The notes under the pieces: model-generated
What the model was told of the DNA's origin: nothing
Seen by the model: only the letters and a program-made list of their open reading frames with translations
Databases searched by the model: none
Part shown: piece after piece, positions 52,974 to 62,772 of the stretch
Position numbering within the stretch: position 1 is the first letter of the stretch
Layout of the letters: each line of letters starts with the position of its first letter
NCBI GenBank assembly: GCA_016710265.1
Contig: JADJJL010000006.1
Span: 1-64,000 of the forward strand
Origin: Saprospiraceae bacterium
GTDB taxonomy: Bacteria; Bacteroidota; Bacteroidia; Chitinophagales; Saprospiraceae
Direction: 5' to 3'
DNA: 64,000 bases
Position numbers and translations under genes: made by a program

Positions 52974-55900
52974 CTATCGGATAAGGCTTATGTCACCGTA
53001 AATGATTTTCTCTGACAGATCCGGAAGTTGGTAGGTCAAGTAGTAGATATACACTCCAGGCACTACTGGAACACCATTAAAATGACCATTCCACCCCTGC
53101 ATATTTTCCACTAGTACATTGGTTTCCTGAAATATTTGAGCACCCCATCGATCAAAAATGTTCAAATTTTTTAAAATGGTACCAACTGGGGCATGATAAA
53201 TTTTAAATAAATCATTGACTTGATCACCATTGGGCGTAAAACCATTTGGGATAAAAACTTCTGAATTTTTCAAAACCAAGATTTGAAATTGACTGAAAAT
53301 CTCACATCCATTCTTATCGGTTAATCGTAGGGTATAGTTGGTATTTTCTGTTGGCGAGGCGAAGGGCTCAGGGCAATCTGTGCAACTAAGTCCTGCAGAT
53401 GGCGACCATTCAATACTCACTGGTATAAAATTGGCAGTGAAACTTAAATTTAACTGATCTCCCAGTTGTATTGAAAATTGATTTTGATGGTTAATGATTA
53501 AATCTACAAATTCAAGTTGGATATCTATGATGGAGTCGCAACCATTTTGATTTGCACCTTGAAGTACTTCAAATCCTGAAGCTTTGTTTTGATCATACCT
53601 GTTTCCATTGATCAGCACAAATTCTTGAGGGCACAAGGTATCCGTGTATTTTATACTTGTGGGTTCAACCAGATCCATCTCTACGATCACGACACTGTCA
53701 CAACCAAAGAATGAAGCTTTAAACAAGGTGTCCCGGTCTGTCAAGCGATTCTCAGAATAGTATTTTGTGCCAATCAGTACACTATCTCCTCTACAAATAC
53801 TTGCTTTATAAATAGAGCTCAGCTCAGAATGAAAACTCAAAGAGACCTCCAATACAGAATCACAACCAGTATACGAGGCAGATTTTAGAATTTCAATGCC
53901 TGAAGGATTGGTCCTATTGTATTTCGTTTGTTGGATGATTATTTCTTGTTGGTCGCACAGGTTAACTTCATATTTTCCTTTTGATACAGGATAGAAATAA
54001 ACTTGTATGTCCACAATGCTGTCACACTGATTGGAAGACTGAGCAGGATGGATTTCAAAAATGGAGGTATTCGAAGAATCAATTCTACGACCATTGATGA
54101 TTAAGAATTCTCCAGAACAAAGTGTATCTCTTAAAATAAAATTAGGAACTTCAGAATGTGTGGCTCTTACTTGAACGATGCTGTCACAAGATTGGAAGGA
54201 GGCACCTTTTAGTGTATCAGTTCCCACTAGATGATTGCGATGATAAGTGCGTCCATTGATCACCAAACTATCGTCACCACATATATAAGGTGTCAATAAA
54301 TAATTTGGTAGAGCATAAAAACTAAGATTGACTTCAACAATGCTATCGCATGAACGATGCGATCCGCCTTTTAGAATTTCAATTCCTGATGGATTTGTAA
54401 GGTCGTACCGATTACCTTGAATCGCAATGAAATCATTTTCACAAATAGAAGTTTGGTAAACAAACCTTGCCTCATTTAAATATACTAGTTGGATGTTGAC
54501 AATGGAGTCACATTCTGAAGACGAGGAAGCCTTTAAAGTTTCCTGTCCAATCGGCTTGTTTTTGTCATATCTGTTTTGTCCGATGATAAAGAATTCATCG
54601 GGACATAAGTCATTTTTTATAAAATCATAAGTATAAACAGTTCCAATTTGCACATTTAAAGGAAACTCATCGAAGCACTTCCCGCTACTGTCTGAAGCAT
54701 ACGCATACAATAAAATGGATTGTTGGATGGTATCACCTGATTGATAACGGACACCATTTCCATTCTGGTTGGTAAAATATCCAGCATTATTCCCAATAAA
54801 TTTTCCGGTGATCGGAGGAAGAATGATTTTGTTACAGGCAATAATTTCGGCTAGGGAATCTATTTTTGGGCTTTCAGTAATGTATAAAGTAAATTCCGCA
54901 GAATCACTGCTGCAATTGGCGCCTGCATCCAACCAATAATAGAATTGAAACGTCCCGGGACCAGAAATATTTGCATCCCATATATATCCATTTAAAGCAC
55001 TCAATTGGTCAATATTATAAAAAGTACCTCGGACATCTGGGACGCCAAATTCTTGTCTAAGATCAATGATAAGATTTTCAGATTCACATCTATGGTAGTC
55101 ACGGTCTTGCCCCACTGATAATTTAACCTGAACCTCAATTTTTAAAATGGCCGTGTCTGTACCGCATTTCATTCCTCCATCGACTACATACCATAATTGT
55201 ATGGTTTGTCCGGAAAAGCCAGTACTGTTTAATGTACTCACGTTTATTATATTTCTATTCAAACTATCTAGAAATATACCACCGGAATGACCATTTGTAT
55301 AGTTGTTTAAATCGATAAGTTGGCCTTCACAAATTTTAATGTTCATATCTGATCCGGCTGAAGACTTTTGGAGGACATCTACATAGAAACTATCCAAAGT
55401 AAGACAAAAGTTCGCAGAATCAATAAGGTAAATCCAGGCAGAAGTAAATAAACTATCTCCTGTTTGTAATCTTGAATTTGGAGAAACTTCGTTTAAATAA
55501 TAGGATGCATTGGCACTTAGATTTTGTCCAAGGATAGGAATTAGAACCATATGTTGGCAAACAACAGTATCATTTACTCCATGGAATTTAGGCGTTAAAA
55601 TCACTTGAAGATCAATGGTGGCGGGAATAGATTGACAAATAGAATCTTTGGTAATCGCAAATAGCTGTTGTCCTTTTGTTTTATAATTTCCACTTATTCT
55701 ATTTACCAATAAACTGTCTTCAAAAAATTCAACATCCAATAAAAGGCCTCCGGTGATCAATGTTTCTAAATCATTGAGTATAAAATCAGCTTCTCCATTT
55801 TCATCTCCACAGACAGTGATCGTTAATTTATTTGCCAAAGGTCTTTGATAAACCGTAAGAACAATGGGTACAATTTCTAAAAAACAATCCTTCGCTAATG

Positions 55901-57859
55901 CAAGTAAATAAATAGTGTCAATATTCTTAACCACAATTGGAGGGATTAGGGCTTTGGTTAAATCCTTATCCTCAAAAAACCGAAGGTCCAAATTAGGATC
56001 ATTTTTGTGCAAAGAATCAATGATGATATTGAGATCGAAAGTTGCATTTCCGTTGACCTCTTCACAAAGTTTAAATGCCATCATTGGAATGCTTGGTGCT
56101 TTTCTAACAAACAGAATAATTGGCACAGCCATAGAATTACAAGGCGATTGATAAGAGATGGCCCAAATAGTTTGCCCCGTGGTTTTGAGACTATCTTTGA
56201 TAGGCTTTGTGGCAAGGCTGTCTAAAAAATATTTTATACTGTCTACTTTGATACCACCAGTCACCAGACTATCCAATTTTTTAAATAAAAAATTCCAGTG
56301 CTGTCTCCCAAATCACAAATTGTATCTCTCGACGGGAAAGCAGGAGCACCTGGCAATATGTTGAGTTTTATTTCGACAGGTTTTGATTCGCAATGATCGT
56401 TGATGGTAATGGCATAAACAATGGTGGTTGAAGAATAATACGGCGAACTAATTTCTATTGTGAGTTCGGGGTCTTCAAAAAATTTAACCCTTAGCGATGA
56501 ATTGTTTCCGGCAATCGTATTTACCAAATCAGAAATTCTGAAATTCGCGCCACCAAATCGATCACCACAAAGATCCATTTTAGCAGCATTCACGATTGGA
56601 AGTGGATTTACTTTTAAAATGACAGGGACAAGATCAGATTTGCATTTTCCCTCAAGCACTCTTGCATAAATTGTAATACTGCCAGTGGTGAATGGAGATG
56701 TAATTGGACTAGTTCCATTGGGATTTCTAAACCATTCCACAGTACCTTGTCCGCCCGGTCCCAGAATGCTTGATTCATAATCTTCTAAATTAAAAGTAGA
56801 TTGTCCATTTGCTTCTTCACAAACTTCATCATTGGTTCCTACCGCAGTGGGGCATTTTACCGAAACTTCAAACCTCTCAGTGAATATTTCACTGCAACAC
56901 ATCGGGTCAGGTTTTGGATTGACGATGCCCACAATTTCATAGGTTTTTCCACACCAGGATTTAGGAATCGGATATGAGAATGGATCGATTGTACTGATCG
57001 CTGGCGTATAATTTCCAGCACCACTAATGGATGCAGCACAACCTCCATTGGTAATGCCACCTGCCCATGCATCGCCTTCACCCATCAAACTTGGATCATC
57101 TGTATCATAACTGACCGAACTTCCACACGAACAACCACTAATGGACATGCTTTGTGTGCGAATACCCGTGGAGGTAACATTGGAAAAGGCACCTGCTGTT
57201 CTTGAACAAGAATTTTTACTGACAAAAACTTTTAACCCAAATCCGCATACCGATGAGAAATCATAAGCATAAGTTGGATTACTACTTGTGAAAATAATCC
57301 AGAATGCATTGCCAGGAAGATTGTATCCACTTCCCACTGAAGTGGCCATGCAGCTTACCATTCCGGCTGGCCCTGGTGCAATGGGACAGGTAGAACCCAT
57401 GTCACCATTTCCTGCTCCAACATTGTTGTTTGCATCAAAATCAAAAGAAAAAGATGAGGTATTAAATCCGCTTCCAGTCCAGATGACCATGAATTCATTG
57501 TTTGCTTCTGAGCCACAAGCATCAATAATGAAACCAACCAATTCAGGACAAATTCTACAATTTCCTCCAGGTGTATTGATGTTGGCACTGCCTATTTTTG
57601 TACCTTGACTATTGTATGGATTAAATCCGCTTACATCGCTAAAATAGTAATCGATTTTACCTCCATTGGGAAGATCGGCACCACGGAGTTGGATATTGAG
57701 CACATCATTTTCACAAACTTCGCAAGATGGAATGCAATCAGGCAACACCCTGGTCTCAGTAATTTCGGGACATTGTGATACTGCAGTGTCGCTAAAAACG
57801 TAAATTAGAAATAAAATGTAAAATATTCTAAGGTTCACTGCTTTATTATTACAAAGCAA
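52974..57859 (-). pseudogene. Giant T9SS type B (gliding-motility-associated C-terminal domain) protein, one frameshift
   Basis: Two frames (56261-57859 and 52974-56276) form one 1628-aa protein if one T is added to the T6 run at 56277-56282 (A6 on the coding strand): GIFYLKK then continues as LDSLVTGGIKVD. Starts are TTG at 57859 or GTG at 57838. N-terminal signal (IFYILFLIYVFSDTAVSQ), a Cys-rich lamin-tail-like region, several immunoglobulin-like domains, then about eight ~65-residue repeats with NGNRYDxxNPSG and GCDSIVxVxLxF, and the type B tail (VFIPNGFTPNGDQVNDLFKI, NIFDRWGAQIF, GVYIYYLTYQ). A surface adhesin is likely. Confidence 0.85.
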
Positions 57860-57931
57860 AGATCATACAATATTTTTGAAATAGAAATTACTTTTTAAGG
57901 AATGAAATATTGGAAGATAAAATTAGGAATT

Positions 57932-59386
57932 TTATTCATTGAAGAAATCTCTTGCTCTTCTCGAAAAAGCCTTATTGACACCTTTGGCTTCTACCGGATT
58001 GTCACCTTCAAATTCATCTTTGACTTTTCTGTAGAGTTCTATTTCCCATTTAGGGTTGACGATTTCACCATATGCAGTGCTGTGAAGCAGTCTGTAATTT
58101 TGACCTCCCATGTCTGGATTGTAGAACAAGAATTTGACATTGTTCTGACCTGTTTTTACAATTTTATCATACTTCCAAATCTCATAAGGATAGGCCCCTG
58201 CGTCAATTTCTTCTTTAAAAATTTCGATGGGTTTTCCATATTTCAAAAATATTCTGCCGCGATCTGACTCAAAACCATATCCAAATCCTGAATAAAACAT
58301 CCTATTGGCCATGTTTACAAGGTCCATGTGTTTTTGAAATTCTTCAATGGCTGTTGCACCATAATTGTCTTTCCAATAACGGTAAACAAACATTCTCTTG
58401 GCTTCGTATTTTTTCTGATTGATCAAGTCATCTGCAACTGCCTGATGTGGAGTTGAAATAAGAGTATACAAAGCCTTAATGGCAAGATGAATACTGTCAT
58501 CACTTAATTCGCTAAAAAATCTTTCCTCAGAAGCATTTTCATATTGGACTTTATGGAGTCTGTCCCAAAAGGGATTCATTCTATAAAACTCAACTCCAGT
58601 GGTATGAAAGCTTTTTTGATTTCTATCTTTTAAACTTAATTTTAAAATATATTTTCCAGATGGGAGATGGCTGATGTCTTTATTCTGGAGGATAAAATCA
58701 GTATTTACAACCTCTCTTCTTTTAATCCATGTATCAATTAAATGATGTTTACCAGCGCTGTCGAGTAAAAACAATTGATTTTCAAGATAGTAATATTTAT
58801 CTGGCAATTGTTTTGTAAAATAAGTCTCTACATAATAGGGCAACACAAATTGTGTAGGTACAACGATAGAATAGGGAAGGGGCTCAAAATAAAAACCGTT
58901 TTTCACCATCGGGTTAAGGCTGTCAGTATTTGATTTTACGGTAGACAATAATTGTATGTCCGAAATAAAAGCTGAGGTTGGAGCTGGAAGAACTTCAATC
59001 ATTTTAATCAAGGAAATTTCATCCACCTTATTTTGATCTTCATAGAGTATGGTCTCCAACTCATATTTACCGGGTTTAGCTTCCCATCTAAGATTGTGTA
59101 ACATCGGAGATGTTTGACTAGAGTAAGCATTTTGGAGTAAAATTTTGTCTGCAAAAAGTATGCCTTTGTCTGATTTTAGAATGAGCGTCATGTTCACTTG
59201 ATTCCTAAAACTGCTGTCCTCTGCATAATGTCGCTTTAAGTCTTCAGTCGGTACATATAAACAAATTTCTATGTAGCTTTTGCCTTCAGAATAAAATATG
59301 AATGTTTGCACATCGCAATGGATGGCATAGGAAATTCTATTTAAAAATAAAGCGAGAAGGCATACTATGGTTAAGCGCAGGATCAT
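57932..59386 (-). CDS. GWxTD domain-containing protein
   Basis: 484 aa. Signal peptide RLTIVCLLALFLNRISYA. The C-terminal third holds the domain: YWKDNYGATAIEEFQKHMDL, then FGYGFESDRGRIFLKYGKPI (the GWxTD-type core, here GYGFESD) and YPYEIWKYD. It is typical of Bacteroidota periplasmic or secreted proteins of unknown function. It overlaps the upstream small gene by 4 bp (ATGA), indicating coupling. Confidence 0.85.
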   Translation of the reverse strand: MILRLTIVCLLALFLNRISYAIHCDVQTFIFYSEGKSYIEICLYVPTEDLKRHYAEDSSFRNQVNMTLILKSDKGILFADKILLQNAYSSQTSPMLHNLRWEAKPGKYELETILYEDQNKVDEISLIKMIEVLPAPTSAFISDIQLLSTVKSNTDSLNPMVKNGFYFEPLPYSIVVPTQFVLPYYVETYFTKQLPDKYYYLENQLFLLDSAGKHHLIDTWIKRREVVNTDFILQNKDISHLPSGKYILKLSLKDRNQKSFHTTGVEFYRMNPFWDRLHKVQYENASEERFFSELSDDSIHLAIKALYTLISTPHQAVADDLINQKKYEAKRMFVYRYWKDNYGATAIEEFQKHMDLVNMANRMFYSGFGYGFESDRGRIFLKYGKPIEIFKEEIDAGAYPYEIWKYDKIVKTGQNNVKFLFYNPDMGGQNYRLLHSTAYGEIVNPKWEIELYRKVKDEFEGDNPVEAKGVNKAFSRRARDFFNE

Positions 59387-59736
59387 GATTTAGTCAATAG
59401 AAATTTAAAATTGGTGCCATGCAGGTGCGTATTGAGGTAAATGGTATCATAGTGGTTTCTAGTCACAATAAAGAAAATTGGTTCAGGATCCATTTGAAAA
59501 ATTGTGTCTGCCTGTTGGGAATAATTTGATTCAATAATATCCCCTTGATAGTTTGTGACCAACTTATCTGTTTGGAAGTCAAAATAAGCACCTTCGAACG
59601 TCTGGGTTTCGTTGTCATTTCTCCAAGCCTCCCGTACAGCCCACATACCAGCTATTTTTTCATATTGGAGTTGTTTAGTTTCGTTGCAAGCTTCACACAT
59701 GATCATAATTGTAAATAAAATCAAACTGCGATTCAT
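59383..59736 (-). CDS. Small exported hypothetical protein
   Basis: About 117 aa from the ATG at 59736 (MNRSLILFTIMIMCEACNET), with a hydrophobic N-terminus and a Cys after EA, an imperfect lipobox. The mature part (YEKIAGMWAVREAWRNDNET, GAYFDFQTDKLVTNYQGDII) has a lipocalin-like pattern. It overlaps the GWxTD gene by 4 bp. Confidence 0.55.
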   Translation of the reverse strand: MNRSLILFTIMIMCEACNETKQLQYEKIAGMWAVREAWRNDNETQTFEGAYFDFQTDKLVTNYQGDIIESNYSQQADTIFQMDPEPIFFIVTRNHYDTIYLNTHLHGTNFKFLLTKS

Positions 59737-59787
59737 ATTTTGGATTTCTTGTTCCAAAGGTAATATGATTTCCTATATCTTTAACGT

Positions 59788-60648
59788 ATGAAAAATGAAA
59801 ATGCAAATATTTTTATTACTGGAGTGGGCTCAGGTATTGGAAAAGCCCTTATGGCGTGGTTTTACAATGATTATAATTTGATAGTAAGTGTCCGTAAACA
59901 AGAAGAAAGGCTTCAAATTCAACAGCAATATCCAAGCGCAAAAGTGATCCTACTTGATTTCGAAAATGAACTTTCGGTAAGTGAAGCTTTTTTGGAATTG
60001 GGACAAATTTTAGATGACAAAGGACTTTATGCTTTGATTAATAATGCAGGAATTGCTAAACCAGGCCCTGTCGCATATTTAACCGCAGCAGATTGGATGC
60101 AACAATATCAAGTAAATGTTTTTGGCGTAATTTCTGCTATTAGGGCGGTGTATCCTCATCTTATAAAATACGGACCAGGTGCTAGAATAATTAATGTAAG
60201 TTCTGTATCAGGTAAATTCGCGTCACCCTTTTTAGGAGCCTATGCATCTTCAAAATTTGCGCTGGAAGCAATTTCCGACAGCCTTCGAAGAGAATCTTCT
60301 ATGTTGGGAATTAAAGTAATACTGATCGAACCAGGACCTCTCAAAACAAATATTTGGAGTAAAAATATGGGTGTTGGAATGAAATTTGAAAACACCGTAT
60401 TTGGTCCCATGATGCAGAGAGCCGATCAAATTATCCAGGCCACTGAGTCTTCAGCAATGCCATTGGAAAAATTAAGGCCAGCCTTTGAAGCAGCCTTACT
60501 ATCTGCACATCCCAAAGCCCGTTATTTGGTTCATAAACATCCAATACTATTCAGGATTTTCGTTTACTTTGTGCCCTCAAAATGGGCCGATTACCTGGTA
60601 AAAAGACAGTTTAAACAAACCAATCAAAATAAATTCCGACCGATATGA
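59788..60648 (+). CDS. Short-chain dehydrogenase/reductase (SDR)
   Basis: 286 aa. Nucleotide-binding ITGVGSGIGKALMAW (about 10-24), NNAGIAKPGP (about 89-98), the catalytic Ser in INVSSVSGKF and YASSKFALEA with Tyr/Lys (about 152-156). Substrate unknown; retinol/steroid-dehydrogenase-like wording (YASSKFALEAISDSLRRE). The last 4 bp overlap the M1 peptidase start. Confidence 0.93.
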   Translation: MKNENANIFITGVGSGIGKALMAWFYNDYNLIVSVRKQEERLQIQQQYPSAKVILLDFENELSVSEAFLELGQILDDKGLYALINNAGIAKPGPVAYLTAADWMQQYQVNVFGVISAIRAVYPHLIKYGPGARIINVSSVSGKFASPFLGAYASSKFALEAISDSLRRESSMLGIKVILIEPGPLKTNIWSKNMGVGMKFENTVFGPMMQRADQIIQATESSAMPLEKLRPAFEAALLSAHPKARYLVHKHPILFRIFVYFVPSKWADYLVKRQFKQTNQNKFRPI

Positions 60649-62285
60649 TGTTTCGAAATATTATTATCTTTTTTTGTATTTTTTTTAAGTTTGATGTCCA
60701 ACAGATTTCCGCCCAAGCTTTTAGTTTATCTGACAGCTTGCGAGGAAGTATGAGAAAGGAACGAGAGTATGATGTCAAACATTATGACCTCAGGGTTAAA
60801 ATTGATGTAGATAAAAAATCCATTTCCGGATCCAACGAAATGGCTATTCAAGCCTTGACTGATCTTTCGGAAATTCAAATAGATTTGTTTGAAAATTTGA
60901 AAGTTCTAAAGATTACTAGAAACAAGAAAGATTTAAAATTTCGCAGACTCCACCAAGCCATTTTTGTGCAATGCAATCTTGCCAATAAAGAAGAAGCTAA
61001 AATTAAAGTGGAATATGAAGGCATTCCTATTGCTGCAAAAAATGCTCCTTGGGACGGCGGATTTGTTTGGTCCAAAGACAAAAAAAATAAACCTTGGGTT
61101 GGAGTAGCCTGTGAAGGGGTAGGAGCTAGCTTGTGGTGGCCAAATAAGGACCACCTTTCCGATGAACCAGATTCTATGGACATCAGAATCACCGTTCCCA
61201 AAACCATGAAAGCCATTTCAAATGGGCTATTAACATCAACTGAACCAGCTGGAAAATTTCAAACATTCCATTACCATGTAAGTTATTCAATCAATAATTA
61301 CAATGTTACTTTTTATGCTGGTGACTATGTAAGTTTTCAAGAACAACACACTTATCCGGGAGGGGCGAAACTTACTTTGAATTACCATATCCTAGAGGGA
61401 AATCAAGACAAGGCAAAAGCACATTTTGCACAAGTGCCCAAAGTGCTCAATGCGTTTAACCATTATTTAGGGCCCTATCCATTTTTAAGAGATGGTTATG
61501 CCTTGGTTGAAGCACCTTATGTCGGAATGGAGCATCAAAGTGCCATTGCTTATGGAAATGGATATCAGAATGGATATTTTGGTAGAAAAACTCCTGAAAA
61601 CTTTGATTACGATTATGTTATTCTTCATGAAACTGGACATGAATATTTTGGCAATAGTGTTTCTTGTAAAGACCATGCTGAAATGTGGATCCATGAAAGC
61701 TTTACCACATATTTAGAAAATTTGTTTGTGGAATTTTATCATGGTAAAAAAGCAGGGCTGGAATACCTGCAGGAACAGCGCAAAATGATCAAAAACGATC
61801 GTGCAATATTAGGTCCGAAAGAGGTAAACTTTCAAGATCATTCAACAGATATCTATTATAAAGGTGCCTGGGTTTTACAAACTTTGAGGCATTCTATCAA
61901 CAATGATTCTTTGTGGTTTGATATTCTAAAAGAATTTTACAATCAACACAAATATGGTTTTGCAGAAACCAAAGATTTTATCCAACTGGTCAACGCCAAA
62001 ACGAAAAAGGACTACACCGTTTTCTTTAGACAATATCTCATTTTTAAAGCTGTTCCTAGATTGGTGTATTCAGTAACCCAAAGAGACCAATTTACTCAGA
62101 TTAAATATAAATGGGAATGTGACGAACCGGATTTTGATTTACCGGTTGAGTTTATATTGGATGGGAGAAAAATCCGGTTAGATCCTGAGATGGACTGGAA
62201 GAATATAGAGTTTAGTAAACTCTTTAATAAAGTAGAACCCAACACCAGCACAATACTAGTTGATGCGATTAAAAGAAAAGAATAA
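60645..62285 (+). CDS. M1-family metallopeptidase (aminopeptidase N-like)
   Basis: 546 aa, shorter than full aminopeptidase N because the C-terminal helical domain is absent. N-terminal signal (IIIFFCIFFKFDVQQISAQ). Exopeptidase-type motif GMEHQSAIAYGNG in place of GAMEN, then the zinc site HETGHEYFG (about 328) and the third ligand Glu in WIHESFTTYLENLFVE. Periplasmic or secreted peptide trimming is likely. Coupled to the SDR gene. Confidence 0.92.
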   Translation: MMFRNIIIFFCIFFKFDVQQISAQAFSLSDSLRGSMRKEREYDVKHYDLRVKIDVDKKSISGSNEMAIQALTDLSEIQIDLFENLKVLKITRNKKDLKFRRLHQAIFVQCNLANKEEAKIKVEYEGIPIAAKNAPWDGGFVWSKDKKNKPWVGVACEGVGASLWWPNKDHLSDEPDSMDIRITVPKTMKAISNGLLTSTEPAGKFQTFHYHVSYSINNYNVTFYAGDYVSFQEQHTYPGGAKLTLNYHILEGNQDKAKAHFAQVPKVLNAFNHYLGPYPFLRDGYALVEAPYVGMEHQSAIAYGNGYQNGYFGRKTPENFDYDYVILHETGHEYFGNSVSCKDHAEMWIHESFTTYLENLFVEFYHGKKAGLEYLQEQRKMIKNDRAILGPKEVNFQDHSTDIYYKGAWVLQTLRHSINNDSLWFDILKEFYNQHKYGFAETKDFIQLVNAKTKKDYTVFFRQYLIFKAVPRLVYSVTQRDQFTQIKYKWECDEPDFDLPVEFILDGRKIRLDPEMDWKNIEFSKLFNKVEPNTSTILVDAIKRKE

Positions 62286-62297
62286 AATTCTTTGAAA

Positions 62298-62651
62298 TTA
62301 TCTGTTGGAAGTAGCTTCTTTAATTCTGGCTTTTTTACCAGAAAGTTTTCGTAGGTAAAACAACTTAGCTCTTCTAACACTACCTTTTTTAACCACTTTT
62401 ATCTCAACAATGTTGAGCGAAGAAAAAGGAATAATCCTTTCTACACCCACGCCATTTGAAATTTTTCTGATCGTAAAAGATTTATTTTTGCCTTCTCCAC
62501 GAATATTGATCACATCTCCCCTAAAATCCTGTACCCTTTCTTTGGTTCCTTCAATGATTTTATAACTTAGGATGATGGTGTCACCAGCCGAAAAATCCGG
62601 AATATTACTTGTATTAAGTAATTGATCTTCAACGTATTTTATTAGATTCAT
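62298..62651 (-). CDS. rplS: 50S ribosomal protein L19
   Basis: 117 aa from the ATG at 62651 (MNLIKYVEDQLLNTSNIPDF); a longer reading to 62690 adds non-conserved residues. FSAGDTIILSYKIIEGTKER, FRGDVINIRGEG, FTIRKISNGVGVERIIPFSS and KGSVRRAKLFYLRKLSGKKA are classic L19. The gene stands alone here, convergent with the M1 peptidase gene. Confidence 0.96.
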   Translation of the reverse strand: MNLIKYVEDQLLNTSNIPDFSAGDTIILSYKIIEGTKERVQDFRGDVINIRGEGKNKSFTIRKISNGVGVERIIPFSSLNIVEIKVVKKGSVRRAKLFYLRKLSGKKARIKEATSNR

Positions 62652-62772
62652 GGCGATGTAACTTTGATCGTTCTTTAAAATGAAGGGCAAAGGTAAATAT
62701 TTCCTACTAATTATAGTCAGGACTTTGAATATTTTTTATAAAAATGGGCAAATGATCATAAGTTTTGCTTGA

